A stretch of 64,000 bases of DNA from an uncultured Halomonas sp. (GTDB lineage: Bacteria; Pseudomonadota; Gammaproteobacteria; Pseudomonadales; Halomonadaceae), in assembly GCF_947493865.1 (NCBI RefSeq), contig NZ_CANLTC010000001.1, forward strand, positions 372,001-436,000, given 5' to 3'. Position numbers and translations under genes: made by a program. The stretch's first letter is position 1. Every line of letters starts with the position of its first letter. The notes under the pieces are model-generated. The model did no database searches and was not told where the DNA came from. It saw only the letters and a program-made list of their open reading frames with translations. Positions 10,455 through 19,811 of the stretch are shown here, piece by piece.

Positions 10455-11645
10455 TCAGTCGAACAGGCCGGTGACAAATATCACGATATTATCCCAGAGT
10501 TTCTTGAAGAATCCGCCTTCGGGGATGCTTTCCAGGGCAATGAGCGGCTGCTCCTTGACCACTTTTTCACCCAGCAGCACCTTGAGGGTGCCCAGGTGCT
10601 GCCCGACTTCGATGGGCGCCTTGATGGTTTCCTGAATATCGAGCTTGGCGGTCATGCTCTCGCGCTTGCCCTGAGGGGCTGTCAGATAGACGTCCTCGCT
10701 CACCCCCAGGCGCAAAGTATCCTTTTCGCCCCCCCACACCCGGGGTTCGTTGAGCACTGCACCGCTGTCATACAGCTTGGCGGTCTCGAAGAAGCGAAAA
10801 CCATAGCTCAAGAGCTTTTGCGCTTCCTGAGCGCGGGCCTCATCCGAATTGGTTCCCATGACCACGGCGATCAGACGTGTCTCGTCTTTCTTGGCAGAGG
10901 CCACCAGACAATAACCCGCGGCTTCGGTGTGGCCGGTCTTCAGCCCATCGACGGCAGGATCGCGCCACAGCAGTCGATTACGATTGGGCTGGCGAATACC
11001 GTTGTAGGTGAAGTACTTTTCGGAATAGGTATCGTAGTGATCCGGGTAGTCCTTGATGATGTGCTTGGCCAGTATGGCCAGATCCTTGGCGGAAGCGTAA
11101 TGATTCTCGTGAGGCAGCCCGGTGGCATTGATGAAGTGGGAGTTGCTCATGCCCAGGCGCTGGGCTTGCTGGTTCATCAGATCGGCGAAAGCGGACTCGG
11201 AACCGGCAATATGCTCCGCCAAGGCGACGCTGGCGTCGTTGCCCGACTGGATGACCACACCCTTGAGCAGATCATCGACACTGACCTGGGTGCCCTCTTT
11301 GATGAACATGCGAGAGCCGCCGGTGCGCCAGGCCTTTTCGCTGATACTGACCTGATCATCGGGCGAAATGCGATCTTCATCTATTTCGCGCTCGACGATA
11401 TAGGCCGTCATCATCTTGGTCAGGCTCGCCGGAGGCAATGACTGATCTGCCTCGTGCTCGACCAGCACTTCGCCACTGTTGGCATCCATCAATAGCCAGG
11501 AACTCGCCGCCAGCGACGGGGGCGACGGTACCATCGACTCCGGTAATGCTTGCTGGGCCTGAACGGGCGCTATCGATAGCGCGCAAATGGCCAAGGTGGC
11601 GGGTAACAGGCGCCCTAGTGTACGGGGTAAAGCAGACAGTCTCAT
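10455..11645 (-). CDS. dacA: D-alanyl-D-alanine carboxypeptidase (PBP5/PBP6 type)
   Basis: Low-molecular-weight penicillin-binding protein that trims the terminal D-Ala from peptidoglycan pentapeptides in the periplasm. A signal peptide (about residues 1-30, ending PVQA) is followed by the SxxK box S74-LTK77, SGN at 134-136 and KTG at 236-238. After the catalytic domain there is a PBP5 C-terminal beta domain and a final amphipathic helix (GGFFKKLWDNIVIFVTGLF) that anchors the enzyme to the outer face of the inner membrane. 396 residues, near E. coli DacA. It follows rlpA in the cell-wall operon with a 40-bp gap. Confidence 0.96.
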   Translation of the reverse strand: MRLSALPRTLGRLLPATLAICALSIAPVQAQQALPESMVPSPPSLAASSWLLMDANSGEVLVEHEADQSLPPASLTKMMTAYIVEREIDEDRISPDDQVSISEKAWRTGGSRMFIKEGTQVSVDDLLKGVVIQSGNDASVALAEHIAGSESAFADLMNQQAQRLGMSNSHFINATGLPHENHYASAKDLAILAKHIIKDYPDHYDTYSEKYFTYNGIRQPNRNRLLWRDPAVDGLKTGHTEAAGYCLVASAKKDETRLIAVVMGTNSDEARAQEAQKLLSYGFRFFETAKLYDSGAVLNEPRVWGGEKDTLRLGVSEDVYLTAPQGKRESMTAKLDIQETIKAPIEVGQHLGTLKVLLGEKVVKEQPLIALESIPEGGFFKKLWDNIVIFVTGLFD

Positions 11646-11685
11646 GTCGTTGTATCTCGTGATTCGTGCTGAAAAGAAATGAGGC

Positions 11686-12681
11686 TCACTCTTGAGCTCT
11701 TATGGTAAAGGCTTGCGCAAAGCCTACCTGCTTGAGCTCCTGGCGCAGAGCCTCCAAGGCAGGTTGATCATTCACCGGTCCGACCTGGACCCGGTGCATG
11801 CGGGTATCGCTATCGACCCGTACCGGGTGATCGAGCGTATTCTGCAACCGCTCCTGTAAGGCTTGCGCGCCGGCTGCAGAGCCGAGTGCCGCCACCTGCA
11901 AGTACAGACGTGAACCGCCGCCGGTAGTCTGTGCCGTGGCGAGCGATGATGGCGTCGAGGCCGTCTGAGCCTGGCTCGTTTGAACGCTGCCAGTCTGTGC
12001 AGAAGATGTCATGTCCGGCTTGGCACTCGTTGCAGCTGCTTGAGCAACAGGCGCCGGCGCGCCGGACTGACCTGATCGTTGGCGCTGCTGTCCTGCCTGC
12101 CATGCCGCTGGATCGATGGCCTCGACCTCTACATTGCCGGTGCCGTTGCCAAGGATATCGAGGCGTGCCGCTGCCGCATAAGAAAGATCGATCAGACGAT
12201 CACCATGAAAAGGGCCGCGATCATTGACCTTGACGATGACGGAACGACCGTTGTCCGTATTGGTGACTCGCGCGTAGGTAGGCAACGGCAGTGAGCGGTG
12301 CGCCGCGGACATCTTGTACATGTCGTAGATCTCGCCACTGGCGGTGGCATAGCCATGAAATTTCTGGCCGTACCAGGAGGCCGTGCCCCGCTTCTCGTAA
12401 CCCGTCGGATCTGCCATGACATGGTAGGTCTTGCCCCACACCTGATAGGTGGAGCGATTGCCGCTGGCGGATCTCGGCTCGACCCGGGGGACCGCATCCG
12501 GCACGTCGGAAACGTCCGGAGGCAGTTCCGGATAGGCATCGCTATCCATGGCGTAACGCCCACCGGCACTCTTGGCAGTGCTGGAACTGGAGGCGCTCTC
12601 GCCCTTGGAGCCACCGCCTCCGCCCGCGCATCCAACCAGCAACGTACAGGCCAGACCGAGATAGAGCAGTCGTCGACTCAT
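11686..12681 (-). CDS. rlpA: Septal lytic transglycosylase RlpA (lipoprotein)
   Basis: 331 residues. The signal peptide ends in the lipobox LLVGC, with Cys18 as the lipidated residue. A double-psi beta-barrel domain (about 95-195) holds GTASWYG and the three active-site residues shown in Pseudomonas RlpA: Glu in SGEIYD, His in AAHRSLP and Asp in VNDRGPF. A Gln/Ser/Ala-rich linker leads to a C-terminal SPOR domain (about 255-331), which binds denuded glycan at the septum. So it should cleave naked glycan strands during division. Its ATG overlaps the mltB stop by four bases, giving translational coupling. Confidence 0.94.
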   Translation of the reverse strand: MSRRLLYLGLACTLLVGCAGGGGGSKGESASSSSTAKSAGGRYAMDSDAYPELPPDVSDVPDAVPRVEPRSASGNRSTYQVWGKTYHVMADPTGYEKRGTASWYGQKFHGYATASGEIYDMYKMSAAHRSLPLPTYARVTNTDNGRSVIVKVNDRGPFHGDRLIDLSYAAAARLDILGNGTGNVEVEAIDPAAWQAGQQRQRSGQSGAPAPVAQAAATSAKPDMTSSAQTGSVQTSQAQTASTPSSLATAQTTGGGSRLYLQVAALGSAAGAQALQERLQNTLDHPVRVDSDTRMHRVQVGPVNDQPALEALRQELKQVGFAQAFTIRAQE

Positions 12682-13694
12682 GCCTCATTCTCCAGGGCGT
12701 CGCGGATGCGCTGAGACAGAGTGGTTACCGCCATGGCGTAAAGATGGCTGTGGTTATAGCGTGTGATGACATAGAAATTATTGTGCCCCAGTTCGTAGCG
12801 CATCGTCCCGTCCTCGACTTCAAGCGCCAGCGGCACGACCTGAGACGAGTCTTCGAGCGAACCGGCATCCACCTCGATACCTTGCGCGCGCAGAGCGCCA
12901 ACACGTGCGTAAGGCTTCTGGGTACGATTGAACTCGATCTCCCTGGGCTGCGTTGATGGCCCCTTGGCTGCGGTAATGATCGCGCCATCCGCGGTCCAGC
13001 CATGGCGGGCGAAATAGTTGCCGACGCTGCCGATGGCATCCACGGGATTGTGCCATAGATCGCGTTTGTCATCGCCGTCGAAGTCCACCGCATAGGCCTG
13101 ATAGCTGGTGGGAATGAACTGGGGAAAGCCCATGGCACCGGCGTAGGAGCCCTGCAGCGTCAACGGATCGACATTCTGCTCGCTGGTGAGTTCGAGAAAT
13201 GCCGCCAGCTCGCCGCGAAAGAAATCGCCTCGCTCGGGATGGTGAAATGCCAAGGTGGCAAGAGAATCGATGACGCGATGGGTGCCGGTATGTCGACCAT
13301 AGAAGGTTTCGACGCCGATGATGGCGGCGATCACCTCCGGTGCAACGCCGTATTCAGCCTGGGCGCGATCGAAGGCGTCACGGTGTGCCTTGATGAAAGC
13401 CACCCCTTCCTCGATGCGCTGGGGCTTGATGAAAATGTCCCGATACTCATGCCATACCAGACGGCGTTCAGCGGCACCGGTCATCGCCTCGAGCACCGCA
13501 GGACGAAATTCGGCCTGTTGCAGTGCAAGTTCCAGCCAATCACGGTCGATGCCACGAGCCACGAGTTCCTTGACCAGCGCCTGGGTCTCGGGATTTTGAG
13601 CAGGATCGAAGTCTTCTTTGGCCTGAGCCGTCTGGCTTAGGAGCATTGCCGTGGCGAACACCGCACCCATGGTCTGGCGAAGGACAGCCTTCAT
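12678..13694 (-). CDS. mltB: Lytic murein transglycosylase B (secreted, no lipobox)
   Basis: Cuts the MurNAc-GlcNAc bond in peptidoglycan to give 1,6-anhydro ends. The catalytic Glu is in GVETFYGR; the MltB/Slt35 signatures QGSYAGAMGFPQFIPTSY and DFDGDDKRDLW are present, the latter fitting the EF-hand-like Ca site of Slt35. The N-terminus is a signal peptide ending QTAQA with no cysteine, so the protein should be soluble in the periplasm rather than a lipoprotein as in E. coli. The conserved C-terminal NYNHSHLYAMAV is intact. It couples to rlpA by ATGA overlap and follows rodA by 62 bp. Confidence 0.93.
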   Translation of the reverse strand: MKAVLRQTMGAVFATAMLLSQTAQAKEDFDPAQNPETQALVKELVARGIDRDWLELALQQAEFRPAVLEAMTGAAERRLVWHEYRDIFIKPQRIEEGVAFIKAHRDAFDRAQAEYGVAPEVIAAIIGVETFYGRHTGTHRVIDSLATLAFHHPERGDFFRGELAAFLELTSEQNVDPLTLQGSYAGAMGFPQFIPTSYQAYAVDFDGDDKRDLWHNPVDAIGSVGNYFARHGWTADGAIITAAKGPSTQPREIEFNRTQKPYARVGALRAQGIEVDAGSLEDSSQVVPLALEVEDGTMRYELGHNNFYVITRYNHSHLYAMAVTTLSQRIRDALENEA

Positions 13695-13756
13695 TGTCTT
13701 GCGACTCCCTATTGCTCCGATGCGCCTTGCAAATATTGATCACGTAGCGAATCTTG

Positions 13757-14896
13757 CTAGCGTGCCAGCAGGCGCCGGTGGCTTTGAATGGACATGAGAA
13801 TACCGAAACCGGCCAGCAAGGTCACGCTGGAGGTCCCGCCGTAACTGACCAGCGGTAGCGGCACACCCACTACCGGCAAGATACCACTGACCATACCGAT
13901 ATTAACGAACACGTAAATAAAAAAGGTGAGTGTAATACTACCAGCTACCAAACGCCCGAAAGTATCCTGGGCGCTGTTGGCGATCACCAGCCCCCGAATC
14001 ACGATCAGCAGGTAGAGCGCCAGGATCAACACCATCCCGATCAAGCCGAACTCCTCCCCCAGCACGGCAATGATGAAATCCGTATGACGCTCCGGTAGAA
14101 ATTCGAGCTGGGACTGGGTACCCAGGGTCCAGCCCTTGCCCTGCATCCCACCACTGCCGATGGCGGTGGTGGATTGGATGATATTCCAGCCCGCACCCAG
14201 CGGGTCGCTTTCCGGATTGAGAAAGGTCAATACACGCTGGCGCTGATAGGCATGCATGTTGAGCCATAGCAGGGGCAAGGCCGCGGCGGCCAAAGCTCCT
14301 AGAAACGCGATGAGACGCCAGGACAGCCCTGCCAGTAATAGCACGAAGATCGCCGCACAGGCGACCAGCAAGGAGGTTCCAAGATCCGGCTGCCTGGCGA
14401 TCAGCATGATCGGCGCTCCGATGATCAAGGCGCAAACCAGAATGTCTCGAATTCGAGGAGGTAAGGGACGACGATGCAGGTAAGCCGCCACCATCATGGG
14501 CATGGCCAGCTTCATCAGTTCCGAAGGCTGAAAACGGACGACACCGGGAATGACCAGCCAACGCTGGGCACCCATGCCAACATCACCCATCACCTCGACG
14601 GCGACCAGCATCAGGAAGCCCGCCAGATAAAGAGGCAGCGCCCAACGATACAGCGCACCGGGACTCAGTTGAGCCAATACCAGCATGGTGACTATCGCCA
14701 CCCCTAACCGAGTGACCTGGGCCGTCACTACCGGCAGGCGCTGACCGCTGGCGCTATAGAGGATCAAAAGCCCTGACAGCAACAGCAGGAACAACAACCC
14801 CAGCAACCAGGGGTCAAGATGAATACGGAACCAGAGACTCCGCCGCCGCTTGATGGCGCTGCCCCGATTAGGTAATAAAGACTCCTGCAAGGCCAT
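13757..14896 (-). CDS. rodA: Rod-shape peptidoglycan glycosyltransferase RodA
   Basis: SEDS-family polymerase that builds lateral-wall glycan together with PBP2. About ten membrane segments are visible. The conserved DPLGAGWNIIQS loop, GKGWTLGTQSQLEFLPERHTD and the C-terminal GVPLPLVSYGGTS are all present. I start at MALQESLLPN, five bases past the mrdA stop, with GAGGAAG upstream; the longer open frame lies inside mrdA. 379 residues, slightly longer than E. coli RodA because of a polar N-terminal extension. Confidence 0.96.
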   Translation of the reverse strand: MALQESLLPNRGSAIKRRRSLWFRIHLDPWLLGLLFLLLLSGLLILYSASGQRLPVVTAQVTRLGVAIVTMLVLAQLSPGALYRWALPLYLAGFLMLVAVEVMGDVGMGAQRWLVIPGVVRFQPSELMKLAMPMMVAAYLHRRPLPPRIRDILVCALIIGAPIMLIARQPDLGTSLLVACAAIFVLLLAGLSWRLIAFLGALAAAALPLLWLNMHAYQRQRVLTFLNPESDPLGAGWNIIQSTTAIGSGGMQGKGWTLGTQSQLEFLPERHTDFIIAVLGEEFGLIGMVLILALYLLIVIRGLVIANSAQDTFGRLVAGSITLTFFIYVFVNIGMVSGILPVVGVPLPLVSYGGTSSVTLLAGFGILMSIQSHRRLLAR

Positions 14897-14900
14897 GGCG

Positions 14901-16784
14901 TCAGACTTCCTCGCTGGCGTCGGAAGGCTCGTCGGGCAGCTCGGCCTTGTCTTCTCGCAATATCCACGCGTCCAGCATCTTGCGCGCCAGCGGGCCGGCA
15001 TTGCTGCTGCCTCCTCCGGCGTTTTCAACGATCACGGCGACCGCGATTTCAGGCTTCTCGATCGGTGCAAAGGCGACGAAAAGCGCGTGATCGTGCAGAC
15101 GCTCCTCCAGCTCCGCGGCGTCATAGCGCTCATCGTTGGCCAGGGTGAACACCTGGGCCGTGCCCGACTTGCCGGCCATGCGATAGGCCAGATCCTGGCC
15201 GGATCGACGCCCGGTGCCCTCACTGCCGGTCATCACGTCCTCCATGGCCTTGTTGACCAGATCCCACCACTCGTCGTTGGCCAGCTCGATATTCTGCTTC
15301 GTTTCCGGCAACGTCAGCGGCTCATCGCCGATACGCCTGGCCAGGTGAGGCGCGATCCAATTGCCACGATTGGCAAGCACCGCCGTGGCGGTGGCCAGTT
15401 GCAGGGGCGTCGACAGCCAATAGCCTTGACCGATGCCTACGGATAGCGTCTCCCCGGGAAACCAGACCTGACCATACCGCGCCCGCTTCCACTCATCGGA
15501 TGGCATGACACCGCTGGCAGCACCATGAACATCGTGACTGGTTTCCTCGCCGAAACCAAAGCGGTGCATGAACTCCGCCAAACGCTCGATTCCCAGCTCA
15601 TGAGACAGGTTGTAGAAGTACGTGTCATTGGAGACGACGATGGCGCGACGCATGTTGACCCTGCCATGCCCCCAGCGTAGCCAGTTATGGTAGCGTCGCG
15701 AATGCTCGGGCAATTTGTAGAAACCCGGGTCGTAAATCGTCGTGTTCGGCGTAATGATGCCGTTTTCAAGCCCTGCCAGGGCTTCGAAAGGCTTGATCGT
15801 CGAAGCCGGCGGGTATTGCCCTCGAATCGCGCGGTTGTAGAGAGGCAGGTCAGGGTTGTTCCTAAGCCCCTGGTAATCCTTGTGACTGATGCCGGTGACG
15901 AAGAGGTTGGCATCGAACCCAGGTGACGAGACCATGGCCAATATCTCGCCGCTAGCAGGCTCGATGGCCACGATGGAACCTCGTCGGCCATCGAGCAGCT
16001 CATACCCCAGTTGCTGCAGTTCCTTGTCGATGGTCAGCGTTATGTTCTGACCCGGTACCGGATCGGTGCGTCCCAATTCCCTCAGCACCCGCCCCCGGGC
16101 GTTGGTCTCGACCTTGCGTAGTCCCGCCTGGCCATGCAGTACATCTTCGTACTCGCGCTCGACCCCGGTCTTGCCGATGAAGTGGGTGCCTGCATAATTG
16201 CCCTTGTCGAGAGTCTTGACCTCTTCGGCATTGATGCGTCCGACGTAGCCCAGTACATGGGACATGAGATCCGCATCGGGATAGTAACGTAGTAATTGCG
16301 CTTCAACCTCGATGCCTGACAGGCGATAGCGATTGACCGCCAGCTGTGCAATCTGCTCTTCGTTCAATTCGCTGAGTAAAAGCGCGGGTTGATAGGGCCG
16401 CTGCCGCTGGCGAGAGCGTTTCTTGAGAGTGGCGACATCCGTGTCCGGCAGATCGAGAATATCCACCAGCAGGTTCAAGGTCGCATCCAGATCGTCGACC
16501 CGTTCCGGTACGATGGTCAGATTGTAGGTGGGGCGGTTCTCCGCCAGCAACTGACCGTTACGATCCATGAGCAGCCCCCGATTCGGCGGCAAAGGCTCGA
16601 CCCGCACACGGTTCTTGTCGGAGCGGGTGATGAAAACCTCGTGCTGAACAACCTGCAGATAGAATAGGCGTGCCACCAGCCCCACAGACATCAGCAGAAC
16701 CAGCACGACGGCCAGCATGGAACGATTACGAAAGACGCGAACTTCCTGCTCGGGATCCTTCAGGGTTTCGCGGCGCTTAGACAT
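14901..16784 (-). CDS. mrdA: Penicillin-binding protein 2 (cell elongation transpeptidase)
   Basis: Monofunctional class B transpeptidase of the elongasome. One membrane segment (about 21-45), a non-penicillin-binding dimerisation domain, then the transpeptidase domain with SxxK at S328-TIK331, SND at 385-387 and KSGT at 539-542. 627 residues, as in E. coli PBP2. The tail after 600 is acidic (DEPSDASEEV). Gene order rlmH-mrdA-rodA is the usual one, and the product works as a pair with RodA. Confidence 0.97.
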   Translation of the reverse strand: MSKRRETLKDPEQEVRVFRNRSMLAVVLVLLMSVGLVARLFYLQVVQHEVFITRSDKNRVRVEPLPPNRGLLMDRNGQLLAENRPTYNLTIVPERVDDLDATLNLLVDILDLPDTDVATLKKRSRQRQRPYQPALLLSELNEEQIAQLAVNRYRLSGIEVEAQLLRYYPDADLMSHVLGYVGRINAEEVKTLDKGNYAGTHFIGKTGVEREYEDVLHGQAGLRKVETNARGRVLRELGRTDPVPGQNITLTIDKELQQLGYELLDGRRGSIVAIEPASGEILAMVSSPGFDANLFVTGISHKDYQGLRNNPDLPLYNRAIRGQYPPASTIKPFEALAGLENGIITPNTTIYDPGFYKLPEHSRRYHNWLRWGHGRVNMRRAIVVSNDTYFYNLSHELGIERLAEFMHRFGFGEETSHDVHGAASGVMPSDEWKRARYGQVWFPGETLSVGIGQGYWLSTPLQLATATAVLANRGNWIAPHLARRIGDEPLTLPETKQNIELANDEWWDLVNKAMEDVMTGSEGTGRRSGQDLAYRMAGKSGTAQVFTLANDERYDAAELEERLHDHALFVAFAPIEKPEIAVAVIVENAGGGSSNAGPLARKMLDAWILREDKAELPDEPSDASEEV

Positions 16785-16830
16785 GTAAAGGTTTCGTCTC
16801 GAAATAGCAGATGTCGGTCATTATTTTGAA

Positions 16831-17298
16831 CTAGCGATGATAAGGATGACCGACCAGTAGTGTCCAGGCCCGATAGAGTTGTTCGCATAACAAAAGCCGT
16901 ACCAAAGGATGAGGAAGCGTCAGGGGAGACAAGGACCAACGCTGCTCTGCCTGAGCGGACAGCTGTGGCTCGAGCCCATCCGGGCCGCCTACCAGAAGCG
17001 CCACATCACCCCCGCGATTACGCCAGGCATCCGCCTGTTGCGCCAGCTGCTCGGTAGACCAGGGCTGCCCTGTCACCTCCAGGGCAATGCGATGATCGCT
17101 CTCTCGTAGACGCTCCCGCATGCGCTGCCCTTCCTGGGCCACTGCCCGGGCCACATCCGCATTCTTGCCTCGCGTCCCAGGGGGGATTTCGACTATTTCC
17201 AAGGCAAAATCCCGGGGCAGGCGCTTGCGATACTCTCCTACCCCTTGCTCTACCCAGCCTGGCATGCGCTGACCCACGGCAAGCAGGCGTACCTTCAT
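16831..17298 (-). CDS. rlmH: 23S rRNA pseudouridine-1915 N3-methyltransferase
   Basis: SPOUT-class methyltransferase that modifies Psi1915 in helix 69 of 23S rRNA. 155 residues, the normal length. The SAM-binding trefoil knot is marked by [11 protein letters not shown] and [23 protein letters not shown], and the end [11 protein letters not shown] is the conserved C-terminus. Its ATG overlaps the rsfS stop by four bases. Confidence 0.97.
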   Translation of the reverse strand: MKVRLLAVGQRMPGWVEQGVGEYRKRLPRDFALEIVEIPPGTRGKNADVARAVAQEGQRMRERLRESDHRIALEVTGQPWSTEQLAQQADAWRNRGGDVALLVGGPDGLEPQLSAQAEQRWSLSPLTLPHPLVRLLLCEQLYRAWTLLVGHPYHR

Positions 17299-17657
17299 GC
17301 CTGGCCTCCGCGCACCTCCTCCTCACCATTGCCGGGCAGATCGGACCATAGTCGCTCAAGATCGTATAGACGTCGGGCATCCGGCAGCATGACATGCACG
17401 ACCACATCCCCCAGATCCACCAGAACCCAATCAGCGCCTGTTCCGCCTTCGACGCCTAGAGGCCTGATGCCCGCCTCCTTGGCCTTTTCGACGACATTCT
17501 CTGCTAGCGCGCTCACATGACGTGTCGATGTTCCATTGGCTATTACCATGGTGTCGGTAACACTGGTCAACGCTGCAACGTCGAGCTCAGCAATATCTTG
17601 CCCCTTGAGTTCTTCCAGGGCCCCCACCGCCAATATCTTCAATGCGTCGTTTTGCAT
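17295..17657 (-). CDS. rsfS: Ribosome silencing factor RsfS
   Basis: Binds uL14 on the 50S subunit and blocks joining of the 30S, lowering translation in starvation. 120 residues with [16 protein letters not shown] at the front, [32 protein letters not shown] and YDLERLWSD at the end, all family hallmarks. The start has GAGGAG six bases upstream. It lies between nadD and rlmH as in most gammaproteobacteria. Confidence 0.97.
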   Translation of the reverse strand: MQNDALKILAVGALEELKGQDIAELDVAALTSVTDTMVIANGTSTRHVSALAENVVEKAKEAGIRPLGVEGGTGADWVLVDLGDVVVHVMLPDARRLYDLERLWSDLPGNGEEEVRGGQA

Positions 17658-17713
17658 AGCTCCTCGAGTGTAAGACCACCGTACAAGGTCATATTCTACC
17701 TTTATGGCACCGC

Positions 17714-18391
17714 TTAACGGTAAAGACTGCTGGATTGAATATAGGTTTCAACAGCGCTTGGCAAGAGATACCGCACACTGAGGCCCGCCCGCAGCCGGCG
17801 GCGCAGCTCGGTAGCGGAAATATCCATGCTGCTGGGAAGGCGTAAATGCAAAAGCCGCCCCGCGGGTGTCGCAAACAGGCGTGTGACATCATCCACTTCG
17901 CGCCCCTCGATCAATGCCTGCAACGCAGGCCCCGGCGACACTGCATGCCCCGGACGCGCGATCACGATCAGATGCGCCAGCTCGAAGAGCCGCTCGGGTT
18001 CGTGCCACTCGGCGAGCTTGAGAAAGGCATCGACGCCTAAAGCCATCACAAGCCGTGTCTCGTCGCCGAACTCAGCTCGCAGTGACGCCAGCGTATCGAC
18101 GGAATAAGAAGGCCCGGAGCGACGCAGCTCACGGTCGTCTGCATTGAGCCCCTGGGTATCGCCTATGCCTGCCTTGAGCATTTCAAGACGATCCAGCGCA
18201 GCGACTCCAGGCACCGCGCGATGGGGAGGCAGTTGGGCCGGAATCATATGCACCTGATCGAGAGCCAGCATTTCACGCAATTCGACGGCGCTGCGCAAAT
18301 GACCGTGATGCACGGGATCGAAGGTTCCCCCCAGCATCGCAACCCTTCTCACGGGGGCAGCCGGGCCAGGCTCAACCGCGCACATGGCCAT
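17714..18391 (-). CDS. nadD: Nicotinate-nucleotide adenylyltransferase
   Basis: Joins nicotinate mononucleotide with ATP to make deamido-NAD in NAD synthesis. The nucleotidyltransferase signature [11 protein letters not shown] lies near the N-terminus and the second ATP motif is [11 protein letters not shown] near the end. The gene overlaps the 3' end of proA, and the start is uncertain: TTG, ATG and ATG are spaced six bases apart. I take the first ATG; the second has a slightly better placed GGGGA. An N-terminal extension of about 15 residues precedes the conserved core. Confidence 0.94.
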   Translation of the reverse strand: MAMCAVEPGPAAPVRRVAMLGGTFDPVHHGHLRSAVELREMLALDQVHMIPAQLPPHRAVPGVAALDRLEMLKAGIGDTQGLNADDRELRRSGPSYSVDTLASLRAEFGDETRLVMALGVDAFLKLAEWHEPERLFELAHLIVIARPGHAVSPGPALQALIEGREVDDVTRLFATPAGRLLHLRLPSSMDISATELRRRLRAGLSVRYLLPSAVETYIQSSSLYR

Positions 18392-19667
18392 CCCCAAGCA
18401 CGACGTACTTGCGAGTGGTCAGGCCTTCAAGCCCTACCGGCCCCCGGGCATGAAGCTTGTTGGTGGATATGCCGATCTCGGCCCCGAGGCCATACTCGAA
18501 CCCGTCGGCAAAACGCGTCGAGGCGTTGACCATCACCGAGCTGGAATCCACCTCCGCCAAAAAACGCCTTGCCAGGGTATAGGATTCGGTGACGATGGCA
18601 TCAGTGTGCTGGGAACCATAACGTTCGATATGGGCCATGGCAGCATCGATGCCCTCTACCACGCGAATGGCGAGAATGGGCGCCAGATATTCCGCTTGCC
18701 AGTCTTCGTCGCTGGCCAGCGTAGCCTCCGGCAATATCTCCCTGGTGCGTTCGCAGCCGCGCAATTCGACCCCATGAGGTGCATAGGCGTCGGCCAGGCG
18801 CGGCAGCAATTCGGCCGCGATGGGCGCATCCAGCAATAATGTCTCGAGGGTATTGCAGGTGCCGTAGCGCTGGGTCTTGGCATTGAGCGCAATGGCCAGC
18901 GCCTTGTCGAGATCGGCGCTGGCATCCACATAGACATGGCAAACGCCGTCCAGGTGTTTGATCACCGGCACTCGCGCTTCTCGGGATACCCGCTCGATCA
19001 GGGATTTTCCGCCCCGGGGAATGATGACATCGACGTATTCAGGCATGGCAATGAGACGCCCCACCGCCGCACGATCGGTCGTCGCCACCACCTGTACCGC
19101 TGTCTCGGGGATGTCGGCCTGCGCCAACCCTTTCGCGATACAGGCAGCTATGGCTGCGTTGCTGTCCTGGGCCTCGGAGCCGCCGCGCAGGATGCAGGCG
19201 TTGCCTGCCTTGAGACACAGGCTGGCTGCTTCCACCGTCACGTTGGGGCGCGATTCGTAGATGATGCCAATCACGCCGATGGGTACGCGCATCTGCCCGA
19301 GCTGAATACCGCTGGGCAGGGTACGTAAGCCCTCGATTTCGCCTACCGGGTCCGGCAGGGTGGCAACCTGGTTCACACCTTCGATCATGGCGTCGATGCG
19401 CGCCTCGTTCAAGGCGAGTCTATCGAGCATGGCATCATCCAGACCGTTGGCGCGGGCGCGCTCCAGATCTCGAACATTGGCGTCGATCAACGCGACGCGC
19501 GCTGCATTGAGCTGTGCGGCAATGGCTACCAAAGCGGCATTCTTGGCCCCCGTACCTATGCGACGCAACAAAGTGCTACCCTGGCGGGCTTGAGCCCCCA
19601 AGGTTTTCATGTAGGTGTCGATATCGGCACTGTCAGTCGTTGTGTCCATCGGGCTGTGTCGTGACAT
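18372..19667 (-). CDS. proA: Gamma-glutamyl phosphate reductase
   Basis: NADPH-dependent second step of proline synthesis, giving glutamate-5-semialdehyde. 431 residues of the aldehyde dehydrogenase superfamily. The catalytic Cys is in [11 protein letters not shown], the cofactor region includes [12 protein letters not shown] and [11 protein letters not shown], and the end [17 protein letters not shown] is typical. The first gene of the leftward superoperon. Proline is an important compatible solute and precursor in halophiles, but nothing here shows salt control. A start at the second Met (six codons on) is possible. Confidence 0.96.
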   Translation of the reverse strand: MSRHSPMDTTTDSADIDTYMKTLGAQARQGSTLLRRIGTGAKNAALVAIAAQLNAARVALIDANVRDLERARANGLDDAMLDRLALNEARIDAMIEGVNQVATLPDPVGEIEGLRTLPSGIQLGQMRVPIGVIGIIYESRPNVTVEAASLCLKAGNACILRGGSEAQDSNAAIAACIAKGLAQADIPETAVQVVATTDRAAVGRLIAMPEYVDVIIPRGGKSLIERVSREARVPVIKHLDGVCHVYVDASADLDKALAIALNAKTQRYGTCNTLETLLLDAPIAAELLPRLADAYAPHGVELRGCERTREILPEATLASDEDWQAEYLAPILAIRVVEGIDAAMAHIERYGSQHTDAIVTESYTLARRFLAEVDSSSVMVNASTRFADGFEYGLGAEIGISTNKLHARGPVGLEGLTTRKYVVLGDGHVRG

Positions 19668-19706
19668 GCCGATAAGTTCTCCAGGATGCTTGGCATGACA
19701 AAAGCC

Positions 19707-19737
19707 ACTATAACGCCATTGTCAGAATGAAAAGCAA
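19707..19737 (-). promoter_or_regulatory. Possible promoter of the proA-lipA superoperon
   Basis: On the leftward strand TTGCTT and TATAGT are 19 bases apart, or 17 if GTTATA is taken as the -10. The position, 40 bases upstream of proA in a divergent gap, is suitable but the match is weak. Confidence 0.3.
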
Positions 19738-19811
19738 GAGACGTATCGTTCTAGTGGCGCATGTATCGTACAGTATTCAACATCACGAAATGAGATGCAT
19801 GATAAGGCACC

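Noticed and set aside
10278-11441. Rightward 387-codon frame opposite to dacA and ybeD
   Set aside because: Opposite to two certain genes; no motif and no start signal.
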